A stretch of DNA of 64,000 bases from Sipunculus nudus (taxonomy: Eukaryota > Annelida > Sipuncula > Golfingiida > Sipunculidae), in assembly GCA_026874595.1 (NCBI GenBank), contig CM049306.1:61760019-61824018 (forward strand). The letters run 5' to 3'. The position numbers were made by a program, and so were the translations under genes. Of this stretch, positions 10,250 through 21,880 are shown piece after piece (positions within the stretch are counted from its first letter, which is position 1; every line of letters starts with the position of its first letter). Under the pieces are notes generated by a model. That model did no database searches and was not told the DNA's origin. It saw nothing but the letters and a program-made list of their open reading frames with translations.

Positions 10250-13200
10250 TGAAGAAGGAAAGCTTCACCTCCTTACATTTGGTATAATAAATATAATATC
10301 TAGCTTGCAGCATGCAGTAATTAAGTTGTTTTTCATTGAAATTATAGAATATACCAAATATTTTATCTTTCCCATCAAATCTGATGAGATGTCGAAATCC
10401 ACCAAATTGTAAAAACTTCCAATAACGAATTCACTTCTTTACATGTCATTAATTTATGGATTAAATTTTCTTCATTAATATTACAATATTTACATATAGA
10501 CGATTCAATAAATTTCATTGTATTAAGCAACTTGTTCTGTGCAATACTTCTATTGATAAGTTTATATTGAAAGTCCTGATGTTATCCCCGTTGTGCATGT
10601 ACAAGGACATTGAAATATTTTCCTAAAATCCTCTCTTTGTACAGGCATTTCTTCATTCCATTTTTTTCTATGCATGACGGTTGCTGGATTTTTAAACTTA
10701 TCAAGTGGTTATATGATACTTTACTAGAACTAAGGATATATCTTTTTCCTCTGTTAAATTATCACATTGTTCGACACTTCGTTATGTTTTCCATGAACCT
10801 GGCGTTGCACACAGAAGTGAGTGGTATTCCAGATAATTCACTTTAATGCCATATGTTTTTCGAAAACTTCTGTAGACATGAATATGCCGTCATGACACTA
10901 TCACGAATACGTTTTATTCCAGCATAGTACCAAGTACGTTACATCACTGATTTTTTTATTAAAACGTCTATAAAATTATTAAACCATAATATTTCGATCA
11001 TGATCGTTAGTTGAGAAGAAACCGGTTTAGTCTGTTTTAGATGAATTAGTACAGTAATGACACCCTTGTAGAATAACGGCAGTTTTATTGGTAAATTAAC
11101 ATCGCATCTGCTGTAAAGGATATCATTCACAATTAAATATATACTTTTACTTTTGACTGAGAGAAAAAATTTTCATGGAGCATTGTTTTTTTTTTTTTTT
11201 TTAATAACGTTTTACCCACGCTTTTTTTCAGGGAGTCATTCTTAACATATAAGTCCGGGGCGTTCAACCTGCCATTCAAGAAGAGTTTTCCAGATAGTTC
11301 ATCTTTTAGGAAATGTGTGTGTTGTATCGTCTGCAAACTGAGTTTTATTTCAGTATATCTATTGTGATACCCCGTATATTTTTATTATTTCTTGCGTAAT
11401 TAGAGAAGAGTTCTACGGCCATGCAATAAAAATGGCGAGAGTAGACAACCTTGTCTCACCCCAACTTCTGCTTTAAAAAATGTAGACATATACCCGTTGT
11501 TTAAGATGCATGAAGAAACATTTTCGTAACATATCATAATCTACCTTGTATAAATTTCACCGATATTAAAAAGTGCTTTTTCTATATAAGCCAATTATTA
11601 AGCGTCAAACGCTTTTTCAAAGTTGATTTGTAATGAAAGTCCAATAATATTATTAATATTTGTAAAGTGCATCATGTCGTTAATAAGTCGGATGTTTCCC
11701 CAATATATCTTTCTTTTATAAGTCCTGTTTGGTTTCCTTGTACCAGTTTCGAGAGCAAAGATTTCAGGCGATGAGCTAATGATTTGGCAATTATTTAATA
11801 ATCCGTTGGCAGCAGTATTAGGGTCTCCAGTTTTTATCATAAGTCTGTCATTGCCCATTTTGGAAGACGTTAAATACTGCTCTTCTTTGCTCAACAGACA
11901 TGATTCCTGTTTTGAAAGAATATTGAACTGCTTTAAAAATGGGTGTTTTATTTCCCCTCAGAAAAAAATTATAAAATTCTGCGTTAAATCGATCGCGGCC
12001 AGGAGTGTCATCATATTTCATTTCCATTAAGGCTTTAAAAAAATCTTCGGAAGTTAATTCAGAATCTAAATCCATATTTTCTTCCCTCATAATGTTTCGT
12101 ACTACATCCTGGAAAAATAAATAGTCAAAATTGTCTAGTGTAGGGGTTATAGAATTATGAAGATTTTCATAATATTGTATAGACACTCTTTAAGTATGTT
12201 TTGATCTCCACAAATCAAATAATTTTCCCCTTTCAATTAACGCATGTGTTTATTCATGTAGTTTCTGTGTTCAAATGTAAGGAAATATTTGGTATTTCTG
12301 TCACCTTCTTCAAAGCAGCGTTCTTGCTCTCGTGATGGCGCCTTTGGCTTTAATTTCGTAAATACCGTCTAATTTAAATTTTAGATTTTGTAATTTATTT
12401 AGTTTTTCATGATCCGAATTGTTTTCATGATATTCAGTTAAAGATTTTATTTCTGTTTCCTTCATAATTACCTTTCGGTGAATATCTCTGGCTTTTATCT
12501 TGGCATACTTAGTAGAATAGCCTCAAAATATCCTAAATCAAATTTTTAGGTCAAGGGTTTTAGTACTGTGGTCTGTGCTTATAGCAGGTGAGATCCATGT
12601 ACTAGTAACCTGTGGAGAAAGAAAGTCGTGAATGATCCAGAAATCAAGTCAACTTAATATCCGTGAAGTTTTTGTATTCTTGTATACGAACGTTTATTTG
12701 GGTTCACTTTCCTACATATATATACAAAATCATGATTTAAAAAAATAGACATAATGTTTTTCTCTATTGTGAACCCTATTCAAAATTGCCACCGCTTTAG
12801 TACCTCCGATTAATATTAAAAATTTAATTAGACAAAAAAACTCGCAGAAATGACAGATATGAATCAAACATAACATGAGATGTCCAAGCGCAAGGCGCAT
12901 GCTCGTTGCAAAGGTCTTTTCTGTCAGGTTTAGAAATGAACCAAGGTACATTTCCCAATAATCAGGTGAGTTTGATCGATATATATGCGCAAGATACAGG
13001 AGGTGTTTATTATTATTTACAGGAATTGTGAAGGAACAGGAGTTTTACAGGTTGAGAGTTCAAGGTTGTTGGAGATATTCTCTCAGTGTGCCTCCCTGTT
13101 GTAATAGTGACAAGGTAATTGTTCTCACTTTTTCATGGAAATATCTGATGGCTATATATATATATTGCTCGATGTCAGCCATTTGTTTGCATGATATATT

Positions 13201-13690
13201 TTTGCCTTTGTACGATAGGAGAAGAACTGAAGTAAACTTGGCCGTGGTCTCCCGTGGCTCTCTGGTTTCCCAACACGGGAGACCTGTCAATATAATTGAT
13301 TTGAATGTTGATATCTTGCAGATTTTGTGCCATATCTGTGATCTCTTCATCAGTGTCTTTCTCTTTGGTTTCAGTTCAGTTATTCATTACGTAGTGAATA
13401 CTGTTCTTGATTGTGTAAGCGATCCTCTATGTGCCAGATGATGGAATTTGGAGATAATGTGGATCTCAAGAGAATTTATTTTTTCCTCAAGTTCCTTGTT
13501 TTTTTCTGATACTGTCCTGTCTATGATATCTTTAAGGGAAGTGTTAACAATTTTAGGATTTAAAGCTTCTGCAAAGCATTGGATGAAACAATGAGCTTCA
13601 ATGAGTGGAATTGTTCCTGTTTTGTTGTCTTTATTTTTTACCCTAACTTTAGTACAGGAAAGCTACAGCTGTGTTATATACACAGGGATG
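10250..13690 (-). mobile_element. Degenerate LINE of the Tx1/L1 type (ORF1, endonuclease, RT, C-terminal domain)
   Basis: On the minus strand, from the 5' side, ORF1 comes first. It has a coiled coil (S-E-K-N-K-E-L-E-E-K, about 13510) and an I-D-R-S-H-R-V-G-K-like motif split by a frameshift, followed by S-Y-R-T-K-A-K-I-Y-H-A (about 13270-13170). The APE endonuclease end R-L-D-F-W-I-I then S-T-D-H-S follows (about 12640-12560). Next is the linker K-A-K-G-A-I-T-R-A-R-T-R, E-E-G-D-R-N-T-K-Y-F-L (about 12350-12270). RT follows with D-D-T-P-G-R-D, G-N-I-R-L-I-N-D-M and F-E-K-A-F-D-A (about 12050-11598), then G-V-R-Q-G-C-L-L-S-P (about 11455). The C-terminal region is N-K-L-L-N-T-M-K-F and a C-x2-C-type finger (about 10530-10460). 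Many stops and shifts show it is dead. Confidence 0.82.
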
Positions 13691-14133
13691 CTGAATATCA
13701 CTGCCTTTTATCTGATGATATCTATAGCAACGTCTTGTTATGTCTTCCGAATAGCTTACAGTCAAGTCATGTGCGTTTCCGCAGGTGATGTTTTACTTTA
13801 ATAGTGTTCTTGATTTAGATTGGTTGGTCAGCTTTATATTAAGGATGCTCCACTGCTCGGGGGCAGTCAGTCGGTCAGTCGTGGAGTAGTCGTCAGTGAG
13901 TCAGTCGGTCAGAGACAGAGAGGGCAGTGAGAGAATGACAGTTATGGCCACAGGTGGAATGAGCTGACTGTGGTGATGGTGGGCTGGGCGGTGGCTCAAG
14001 CTGAGCTAGAGTAGGGAGAGAGATTAAAAACTCAAATAAAACCGAACATATAGATAATGTTCACACAAGCTCATAAATGCTCAAGAAAGCTCAACCATGC
14101 TCAAGCGAACTCGTTAGAAAAATCTCAATCCAA
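13691..14133. other. Spacer with simple-sequence tracts
   Basis: The spacer contains a degenerate CAGTCAGTCGGTCAG tract at about 13865-13925 and a run of spaced GCTCA words at about 14060-14115. No coding or transposon signal was seen. Confidence 0.5.
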
Positions 14134-14142
14134 CTGGCATGC

Positions 14143-14613
14143 TACGCTCCCGAGGCAGCGGAAATCTTGCGCTTCTAAAGTAGCTACTGATTTTTCCGAT
14201 GCCTGCTTTGACCGTTTATGATGCACTTAAACACCAGGTGGTGCACATGGGCCTGTCTGCTGAAAAAAACTGCTGATGTGACAAGCAGCCAACCAAATGC
14301 AAGTCAACAATCACTCGACAGTCATCAGGCTCCGCCTAGAAACCACGTGAGGGACAATTCTCTCTGAGCCTGTGGCCTGTTCAAACGGTCGCCGGGGCGA
14401 TGAGCTGTCACTCAATACGAAATAAACAACATTGGCTTCGTGTATATCCCGCTGGCTGGTAAACCATTTCGTCTTCCAGCACAGGGTCTCATCTGATTGG
14501 CTCAAAATACAGTGCTCCCCTCTGGTGTAGAGATTCAGGATACAAGGTCATAACAAACAGCGCTCACGATATAGGTAGTTGGCCTATGGGTAAAGCGCTG
14601 TGTAAAGAGCGTA
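14143..14613 (+). mobile_element. Short DNA transposon with 9-bp target duplication, copy C
   Basis: This is a 471-bp copy of the family at 3815-4453, in the same orientation. The left end is TACGCTCCCGAGGCAGCGG and the right end AAGCGCTGTGTAAAGAGCGTA. Perfect 9-bp flanking repeats CTGGCATGC lie at 14134-14142 and 14614-14622. Its interior matches copies A and B, including the shared CGGGGCGATGAGCTGTCACT block. It probably represents the normal full length of the non-autonomous form (about 460-470 bp). Confidence 0.88.
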
Positions 14614-14762
14614 CTGGCATGCTAAATCCCATAATTCTCACTTCCATGTATATTTGTAGAGTAAGAGAGATACAGTCAGACACGTAGTCAGACTAGTAAT
14701 TCTAGACACATAGTTAGACCACAGTTGACCTAGTAAAGTATCATTATTCCAAACAGATGTAC

Positions 14763-16270
14763 CAGCTCCTGTGGCTCAGTGGTAGAGCATACAGACAGAC
14801 AGTTTATTATAATAGGGATATGTAACAAACATGAAATAAACTTTATCACAGATACATCAATCCGTCCTCCTTGGGCTTATATGTCACCTCAAGTACAAAG
14901 ACAGTAAATACATAATGGTAGACTTTAACAATGATAAACATCATTAGAATATACGGGCTGTTCATTTTAACAGATTAAAAGAAAAGTAAATTTTTTCTCA
15001 TGTTCCAAAATCTTACAATCACTATTTATTAAATAAACCAATTGATCTGTTTTATGCTTTATCAAATAGAACTGTTCGGAATTCATTGTATAAGCAGAAC
15101 ATTCAAAAATGAACTGTGTTCCTTCTTTGACATCACCAGTCTTACATATTGGACAAACCCTTTCTTCAATATTTAGTTTCCTATATTTTTTGTAACATCA
15201 TCTTTATTAAAGTTTTGAAATCTGCCAGTTCTATTCTCAGCGCGAGTATACCACACCTAAGCTGTGCAAGTAATAATCTTTGCTGTCAGGTCATAGTCTT
15301 TTTAACGTATACTTTTGTACAATAGGTTGTTTTAAAACAGGTATAAGTTCTTAATTAAGGCATTGATCGGCATTGTTCAAGACATTTATTTTGATCGGAA
15401 CGCAACTTTTGTTCAAGCAGTATGGTGCCATTTCATTATATATGTGTAATAAATCAATGGAAACGAGTATCTTCTCCACATCTGAGCACCAGTTATCTGC
15501 GACATGGTTATAATCCCATATGAATACTTTCACAGTAACTCTGGTATTATTCATATCCAACAAGTGATTCCAAAAGCGCAATATATAAATGAAACGGCAA
15601 TGTCGACATGTTAACCATCCAATGTCACCATACAGAGCAGCAATTGGACAAAACTTGTGAACGCTCAAAAAGTAACGGAGAGCTCTTTTTTTTTTAATTC
15701 TATCACGTGACATGGATTTTGTATATCCCCATATTTCAGTGACATAATCAAGGATTTTTGCTGCTCCCGAAGTATATAATTTTGTATATGAGTCAAATGT
15801 AGTATTTTTTTTAATTTTTTAAACTTACTTATTACTGAACCAAGAGCTCTTGATCCTGCGTCCACTAGGAAATCAGAACTTATATCAGAGTTTAAGTGTT
15901 CATATATGTAAAAACCAAGATTCTTACAAACGCTCACTTTTCTAGTTCGGGACCATAAAGAAAATATTTGAAGAGCACAGGAGTAGAGCACAGAACTAAA
16001 GGCCGGGAGATCGTGAGTTTTACACGGTCGGCCCCCACCCAGGGTGAGCGCTCCGCAGGCTTAATGGGACGGCCGTGCCTAACGGCCGTGTTTCGCTCAC
16101 AAATGAGTGAGCCTTTCGGGGGTTCCTCGGTGGTATGACCCAGCATTGGGGATGATAACGCTCCCAGGGCCCGCAGGTGCAGAAGTCACAGGGCCTGGTT
16201 GACGCCAGGATATAAAAAGAGAGGAAGCGTGTCACTGACCTGTCACGTAATCCGAAACCGGAAACTTCTG
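14763..16270 (+). mobile_element. tRNA-derived SINE, split by a LINE fragment
   Basis: The 5' half of a tRNA-like head with an A-box (GTGGCTCAGTGGTAGAGCA) lies at 14771-14789. Its continuation (GTAGAGCACAGAACTAAAGG, then a B-box-like GATCGTGAGTTTT) lies at 15983-16021. The word GTAGAGCA is duplicated at the two break points. The body after the head is GC-rich and runs to roughly 16270. The boundaries of the tail are uncertain. Excising 14790-15990 restores one continuous SINE head. Confidence 0.72.
14790..15982 (-). mobile_element. 5'-truncated non-LTR retrotransposon inserted in a SINE
   Basis: On the minus strand the fragment begins abruptly inside the reverse-transcriptase C-terminal region: L-G-F-Y-I-Y-E-H-L-N, then S-R-A-L-G-S-V-I-S-K-F, then R-A-L-R-Y-F-L-S-V-H-K-F, then W-N-H-L-L-D-M (about 15930-15550). 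It ends with a zinc-finger-like C-P-I-C…F-I-F-E-C segment (about 15160-15110) and a short TGTC-repeat tail next to 14790. It is flanked by GTAGAGCA (14782-14789 and 15983-15990). Frameshifts are present. The layout resembles CR1/Jockey-type elements, but I do not assign a clade. Confidence 0.8.
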
Positions 16271-16397
16271 CAGATGTACGTATATGTAGTTAAGTTACTA
16301 TTTTAAAAAAATGGAGGCGGTAACCTCCATAAAAAAATTCTAAACACGTAGTGAGACCACAGTTATCCTAACCAGGTACCATTATTCCAATCAATTT

Positions 16398-17132
16398 TAC
16401 TTTATTTTAATTTATTTATTATTTCTTTGAATTGTAATTAAGTTTCATAGTATAATGCTGTTGTTTACGTGTCTTCAAGTCCTTCAAACACGCGCCTTTC
16501 TGCAATAACCCCTTAGTGTTCGGCTGGTTCGCATTGCGACCAGGCTTCTGGTCAAAACAAATACGACTCTTCATGTTTAGGATTTCCTTTAATGATACGT
16601 TTTCATAACTGTTTAAACTACAGAAATACAACAAATGACCATATAACCACGTCAGTAGGGTGACCGGTTTATTTTTTTAAATGTCTGACAAATTCCTGCT
16701 GATTTTTATTATCACATATTTAAATGATATTATAATTTGTTTTATTAAGGAAAAGATTAATAGTATCTACCGGGCCCTGTTGTATAAAAAATTTATATGT
16801 TGTACAAGAAGGATTGTATATGCAGAGCGCCGTCTAACTGCTTAGTCATGTTTTACACTGCCAATACGCTTGATTTGACTTGATTTAGTGTATCATCCGT
16901 CCACCAGATGCCGCCTTCGTCCTACACAACTGTCAGTTGCTAACTTCAAACTGATTGCCGTTTTATCTATTTGGTGTGGATCGGATGATGCTGATCCAGA
17001 AACGTGTTCAAGGAATAATAATAACAAATGTGAAGCCACTTATGCACGAATGAACCTGATGATATGGGCCGAAAAAAAGGAAATGGCGAATAAAGTATAA
17101 CGCATGCCCAAAATTTATAAAAGACAGGTTAG
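16398..17132. other. AT-rich spacer
   Basis: No coding, RNA or transposon signal is visible. Confidence 0.45.
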
Positions 17133-17232
17133 TTATATTATATTATATTATATTATATTATATTATATTATATTATATTATATTATATTATATTATATTA
17201 TATTATATTTTTTTATAATATATTATATTATT
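17133..17232. repeat. (TATAT)n-type pentanucleotide microsatellite
   Basis: About 100 bp of TTATA/ATATT repeats, interrupted once by a T-rich stretch near 17209-17216. Confidence 0.95.
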
Positions 17233-17282
17233 CTCTCAGGGCTAATTTATTTTTGAATCTCTCCATCAATAATATCCAGGGC

Positions 17283-18250
17283 TGGTATGATTTAAATCAA
17301 GTGATTATGATTTAAATCATTGTAAAAAAAATTAAAAATTATCAAAAATTATTTTTTAATTGACTTAATATTAACTTCAGACATAAAAGACTTTGGTTTG
17401 GATTAGCTCATGTGAGCTTTTTTATTCAGCAGGTTATATTTTAAGTTACCTACATGAAGGATAACTTTTGTGAACTAGGCCATGCAGATTGTGTTTGTGC
17501 AGGCTGGAGTGTAATCCTTGTGTGACAAACATAATTTATGATGAGTTGATTTTGAGCAGTAAACTATGTCTTTGGTGAGTAGATAATTTGTGGGACTACA
17601 CTGGTAATGTATCATCAAACCGTGTTTATACAGAAGGTGTGGATTAATTAAAGGACTAAGCACAGCTCAGTGAGTCCATCTTGAGTTGATTTTAGTCTTA
17701 CCTGGACTTTTCCTGAGTAACAGTTATTATTATTGTGTGTTTGATCTTTGCTAAAGATTATATCAAAGGCTTTCATTAAGTCTTTGACTTTGATATTGAG
17801 CCTGCCTGTCATCAGGGCCCAGGCTTTGGGATATGGTGCATGTCATTTAGTGATTGGCTGAAACAAAGAAGTGGGAGGGACCTGAAGATTAATGCATGAT
17901 TGGTTTGGTCTATATAATTGGAACAATCAATACACAACTTCTTAGTTTACAAAGAAAAATAATTAGATGAAAGTATGGACATTAGCTTTAGAAATGTTTG
18001 TTATGTGGTTCTGCAAGAAGATATGCCAGTCTACACATTCAAATTATTTATATATGTGGTTCTGCATGTAGTCAGCTGCTTGTTTAATCAACTTTCTATG
18101 AGGTTTGATTTGTGTTCACATTGTTCTAATAGCTCCTGATGTTTAAGTTTGAAGGAACACTTTCCAATGTTCAAAGTTGATTTAAATAAAAAAAGTCGAT
18201 TTAAATAAAAAAAAATAAAAAATTATGATTTTTTTTAAAAGTCGATTTTC
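17283..18250. repeat. Probable dispersed repeat with TGATTTAAATCA palindromes at its edges
   Basis: Two near-perfect palindromes TGATTTAAATCA occur at 17289-17321. Related GATTTAAATAAAAAAA words occur at 18179-18215. A similar word (ATGATTTAAATCAACCCACC) occurs at 26269-26288. The bounded, roughly 0.95-kb arrangement suggests a repeat unit, but neither a target duplication nor coding sequence was found. Confidence 0.4.
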
Positions 18251-21014
18251 TATCAATTATATCAAATTTATATCTGTGAAAATATCATAAATAATGTCTT
18301 CTGCATTACAATAATCATTAATTCAGCCATTCATATATATATTATATACATTTATATATACTGGGCATAACTTCAGACAGTTTACCTGGTCGGTAATGAC
18401 TCGGTATCGCGCTACTTCTTCCTCTCTCTCTCTCATCTCTCTCTCTCTCTCTTATGACTTGAAAGCTTCAGTGCAATGTTTCTCTGGGTGTTCCGGCATA
18501 ACTAATTATTTCAAGTAAGATATTATTTCCTATAAAATAGTAAGTAAATGAGACTTGTGACAGGCTATGTAAAATCGAAATGGACATTGACCTGGAATAA
18601 ATATGAAGTAACCTGGAATAAATATGACGTCGAGGTTCTTGTTGACTATTCGTTACCCTGCATGTTTAAGATTAATCTGATCCGGACCTATAGTTGATGT
18701 AGCACATGAATATACACTTCATTAGCTGTCATAGCTTAATGTACTTTCCGACGTTTAAATAACATTTGCACAAATTATATACAAGACATTCACCAATGTG
18801 TTGTGTTATAATTCACGTATACATTCCAAAATCTATGGACACTTGTTTATTTTGTATTAAATGAGCAAATGTGGGGAAGGACGTGCACGTAGCTTGTGTA
18901 CGTATAAATACAATGTACTATATTTATATAACTATAATGCATGCATAAAAACAGTACTCATTACATGCATGCAGACTTGGGACATCTACATATAGCCAGG
19001 CTCCGGTACAAAGTCGGGATAATGAGCTCTATAGTTGAGTAAGTATAATTAGTAGGATATTCATTCATTTACAGGATATGGATCAAACTTGTGTTCAGTC
19101 CCAGAAACCTTAATAATCACACGATTCATTCTCAGTTTCTTTCTCCAGATGCGGACACTCGGAATAAAGACAAACTTAACAGAGAACTATAGCTCAAAGC
19201 TGAAATGACAAGAGTTAAGTCACTGGAAGCTTAACATTTACTTAACAATTACAGAAAGAATAAAGTAATGATTAGACACAAAAGACTACTTTGGATCTGT
19301 GTCAGTCCCGTTGCGATAAGCCTGCATAAAATATTAAAATTAGTTTTATACATAATTGAAAAATATTGTACTTTCAACAATATATGACCGACTAATTAGG
19401 AATATGTATCAGCCGATTTTAAGGGTAACAGATACTACATTTTAAGGTAATTTCATATTTGTTTGGCCTAATCTTCATTAAAAACATTGAATAAATTACA
19501 AAGCAAGCAAGCATGCGCGTGTGTGTGTGTGTGTCTTTTTCCTATTATATATTGACAATGTATTATAATGTGAAGTGAAGTCCTTACAGTTGTATATTTC
19601 GTACTAGCATAAAATGGACACGGCCGGAAAGCACCTTAACGCTTTAATTTTTTCAGCACTATTTTATTAGCTGCTACATCTTCCAGCAACTTTTTCTGTT
19701 TGATCATGAAGCACGTTACCCCCGCCCCCGCCTCCACCACCACCACCAGTTCGCTTTTGTTATGAATACTGTGATCATTCCTGTCCCAAGGCGTGTGTAG
19801 AACTTAAATTTATTTCAGGCCTGCTGATGTTGTAGCTCACTTTGGTTAAGGATTACCCACAGATGGCCGCACATTTGGTATCTAAGGATGACAGAAATTT
19901 GGTTTTAGTTCGAAGAATTATTTTTCAAAACATTTACAGGATATCTGACCATTAAATAATGGGTAAATTTGGGTTTTATGTTCACTCACCCTTTTACTGT
20001 ATCGTATTTTCATACAAGGGCAAAATCATCAGGCAAACACTAGCGTCAAATTTGGACCCTGCATCAACAGTTTTTTTTTATTTTTATTTTCAGTAAAATT
20101 TTACCGATTATGAGCTCCAACTCCCTTTCAATTTCGTTTTGTTATGATGTGCTTTTACCTGTTTAGCAAAACAGTTTTGGTATTGTTATGTTGTCTCCTC
20201 ATCATATAAAATTTTATCGCAAATATAGAACAACAAATTAGTAAATCTCCCTTTTTCCCTGGTTACAGACAAAACGTTAGTTAATCTATAACCTTTTTTT
20301 TTTGTTTTTAGTTTTATAGTTGTATAAATGTGTAAAGCAGCCGATGTTCACTTTTTTTCATACCATCCATGTAACGTTAAATCATTTTTTTTTAACCTGA
20401 CATTATTTTTAATCTGACTTTTTTATCTGACTTTTGTTTATCTGACATTATTTTAATCTAACATTTTTTTTAAAATCTGACATTTTTAAAAATTTGACAT
20501 CTGCGACTGACGACTAAAGCCTATAGCTGTCGTTCAAATAGAACCCCGCGACATCAGATTAAAACAAGGAAGAGAACAGAAATATAATGATTTTTTTCTT
20601 CAATAAAGCATCGTTATGTATAAACTGATTATTAAAAATATAGCGAGAAACAAGATGAACGCTTGAGGACTTCTCCATTTGTTATATTTTATTAGTTAAT
20701 AATATGTTATTGTATTTAACACAGTTAAAAACATCTAAAGTTATAGTTTGAGAGCACATTATAAACCTTTTTATAAACTGATTGAAAAAATCCAGAATGG
20801 GTCAGTATGGGAACATGTAGAGTGATTTGGACTTATAACAACTGAATCAAATCAATAATGTTTTAATAAAAACACATGCATATACACGGCTCAATCGGCA
20901 ACATATCTTCAGAGTTTTAAATCATATGCCCTAAATGTTAACGGCAGATATCTTTATCTAATGAATAATAAGAAGAGTTTATAAACTACAAGTATTTTTA
21001 AAACTTTACTCAAC
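18251..21014. other. Non-coding region upstream of the G-alpha gene
   Basis: Low-complexity, AT-rich DNA. It contains a (TC)n tract at 18421-18452, a (GT)n tract at about 19516-19534 and an ATCTGACATTTTT-type tandem of about six decayed units at about 20395-20500. It also has several poly-T runs. No exon or transposon signal was recognised. Confidence 0.5.
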
Positions 21015-21017
21015 GTG

Positions 21018-21018
<1 letters not shown>

Positions 21019-21085
<67 letters not shown>
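21019..21085. repeat. (TA)n microsatellite
   Basis: Thirty-three uninterrupted TA units. A (GA)n tract follows at 21147-21165, leading into a 12-base G run at 21166-21177. All lie within 700 bp upstream of the G-alpha start codon. Confidence 0.97.
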
Positions 21086-21088
<3 letters not shown>

Positions 21089-21762
21089 TATATATTTATA
21101 TATAAGCAGAAAAGCGCAAAACCTCATTTTTTTAACAAAATCAAGCAGAGAGAGAGAGAGAGAGAGGGGGGGGGGGGTAGCGTCTAAAATTTGTATAAAA
21201 ATCGAGTTAATATTGTTGGATGTTTCATGTTTTAATCAAATTACTATTTGTTTCTACCAAATGGTGTAATTGATGGAGAAGCACTGAGACTTGGTTCACA
21301 TCGTACAACGTCATAAATAACTTTGGTGGGGGGTTGTACAAAGCGCATTCTCTTCAAAACGGAATATTAACGGTTGACCCACAAAGCTGAAATATAAAAT
21401 TATATACTGCAACATGATGCGTAACGATCCTTGCGATTACAGACGCGAGCCAGAGAGTGTGTAATAATATGTCATATTGATTACACCCGATATCACCGTG
21501 TGAGGTCACGGCGAGGTCACCGACAGGTGCGCTGGATCTACATCCGGGGCCTTCATTCAAAATACGACTGGACGCCATACGAAATCTGCCGGAGTGAATA
21601 CCTGAAACAGGCTCTCGGCGCCGGTTTTCCACTTTGATTTCTCTGGTTGTTTGGAGAAAATTACATCATTAACGACTCCAAAACCCGGGGGAATATACAC
21701 ACGGAACATTAACAGTGGTTTAGTGATAGACTGCTCATATTTTGGCTTTATAAACGTGAATT

Positions 21763-21880
21763 ATGGGTTGTGCGGTGAGCAGTGAAGACAAGGCGGCGGC
21801 CGAGAGGTCCAAACAAATTGACAAATCTCTGAGGGCTGACGGAGAGAAAGCCTCCAGAGAAGTGAAATTACTGCTTCTTG
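21763..21880 (+). CDS. GNAI: G-alpha-i exon 1
   Basis: ATG at 21763 starts [12 protein letters not shown]. Gly2 with Ser6 is the N-myristoylation signal and Cys3 the usual palmitoylation site, so the protein is membrane-anchored. The N-terminal helix (A-E-R-S-K-Q-I-D) that contacts G-beta-gamma follows, then strand beta-1 V-K-L-L-L-L. The exon ends after the first base of Gly40 at a strong GTGAGT donor, exactly where vertebrate GNAI exon 1 ends (118 coding bases). The 5' UTR and promoter lie upstream, in a moderately GC-rich stretch at about 21420-21660. I see no clear TATA box. Confidence 0.97.

Noticed and set aside
13028-13441. A 137-codon plus-strand open frame
   Set aside because: It is antisense to the LINE ORF1 remnant, whose motifs read clearly on the minus strand.
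14771-14789. A tRNA gene, suggested by GTGGCTCAGTGGTAGAGCA
   Set aside because: Only the 5' half is present at this spot and the sequence turns into LINE tail immediately. The rest of the tRNA-like head lies 1.2 kb away and leads into a SINE body, so it is not a functional tRNA gene.
21015-21269. A long Tyr-Ile repeat protein
   Set aside because: It is the translation of the (TA)n microsatellite and the following (GA)n/G tracts.
21354-21632. Minus-strand and plus-strand open frames just upstream of G-alpha exon 1
   Set aside because: They overlap each other in a GC-richer stretch that is probably 5' UTR/promoter. Neither has recognisable protein features.
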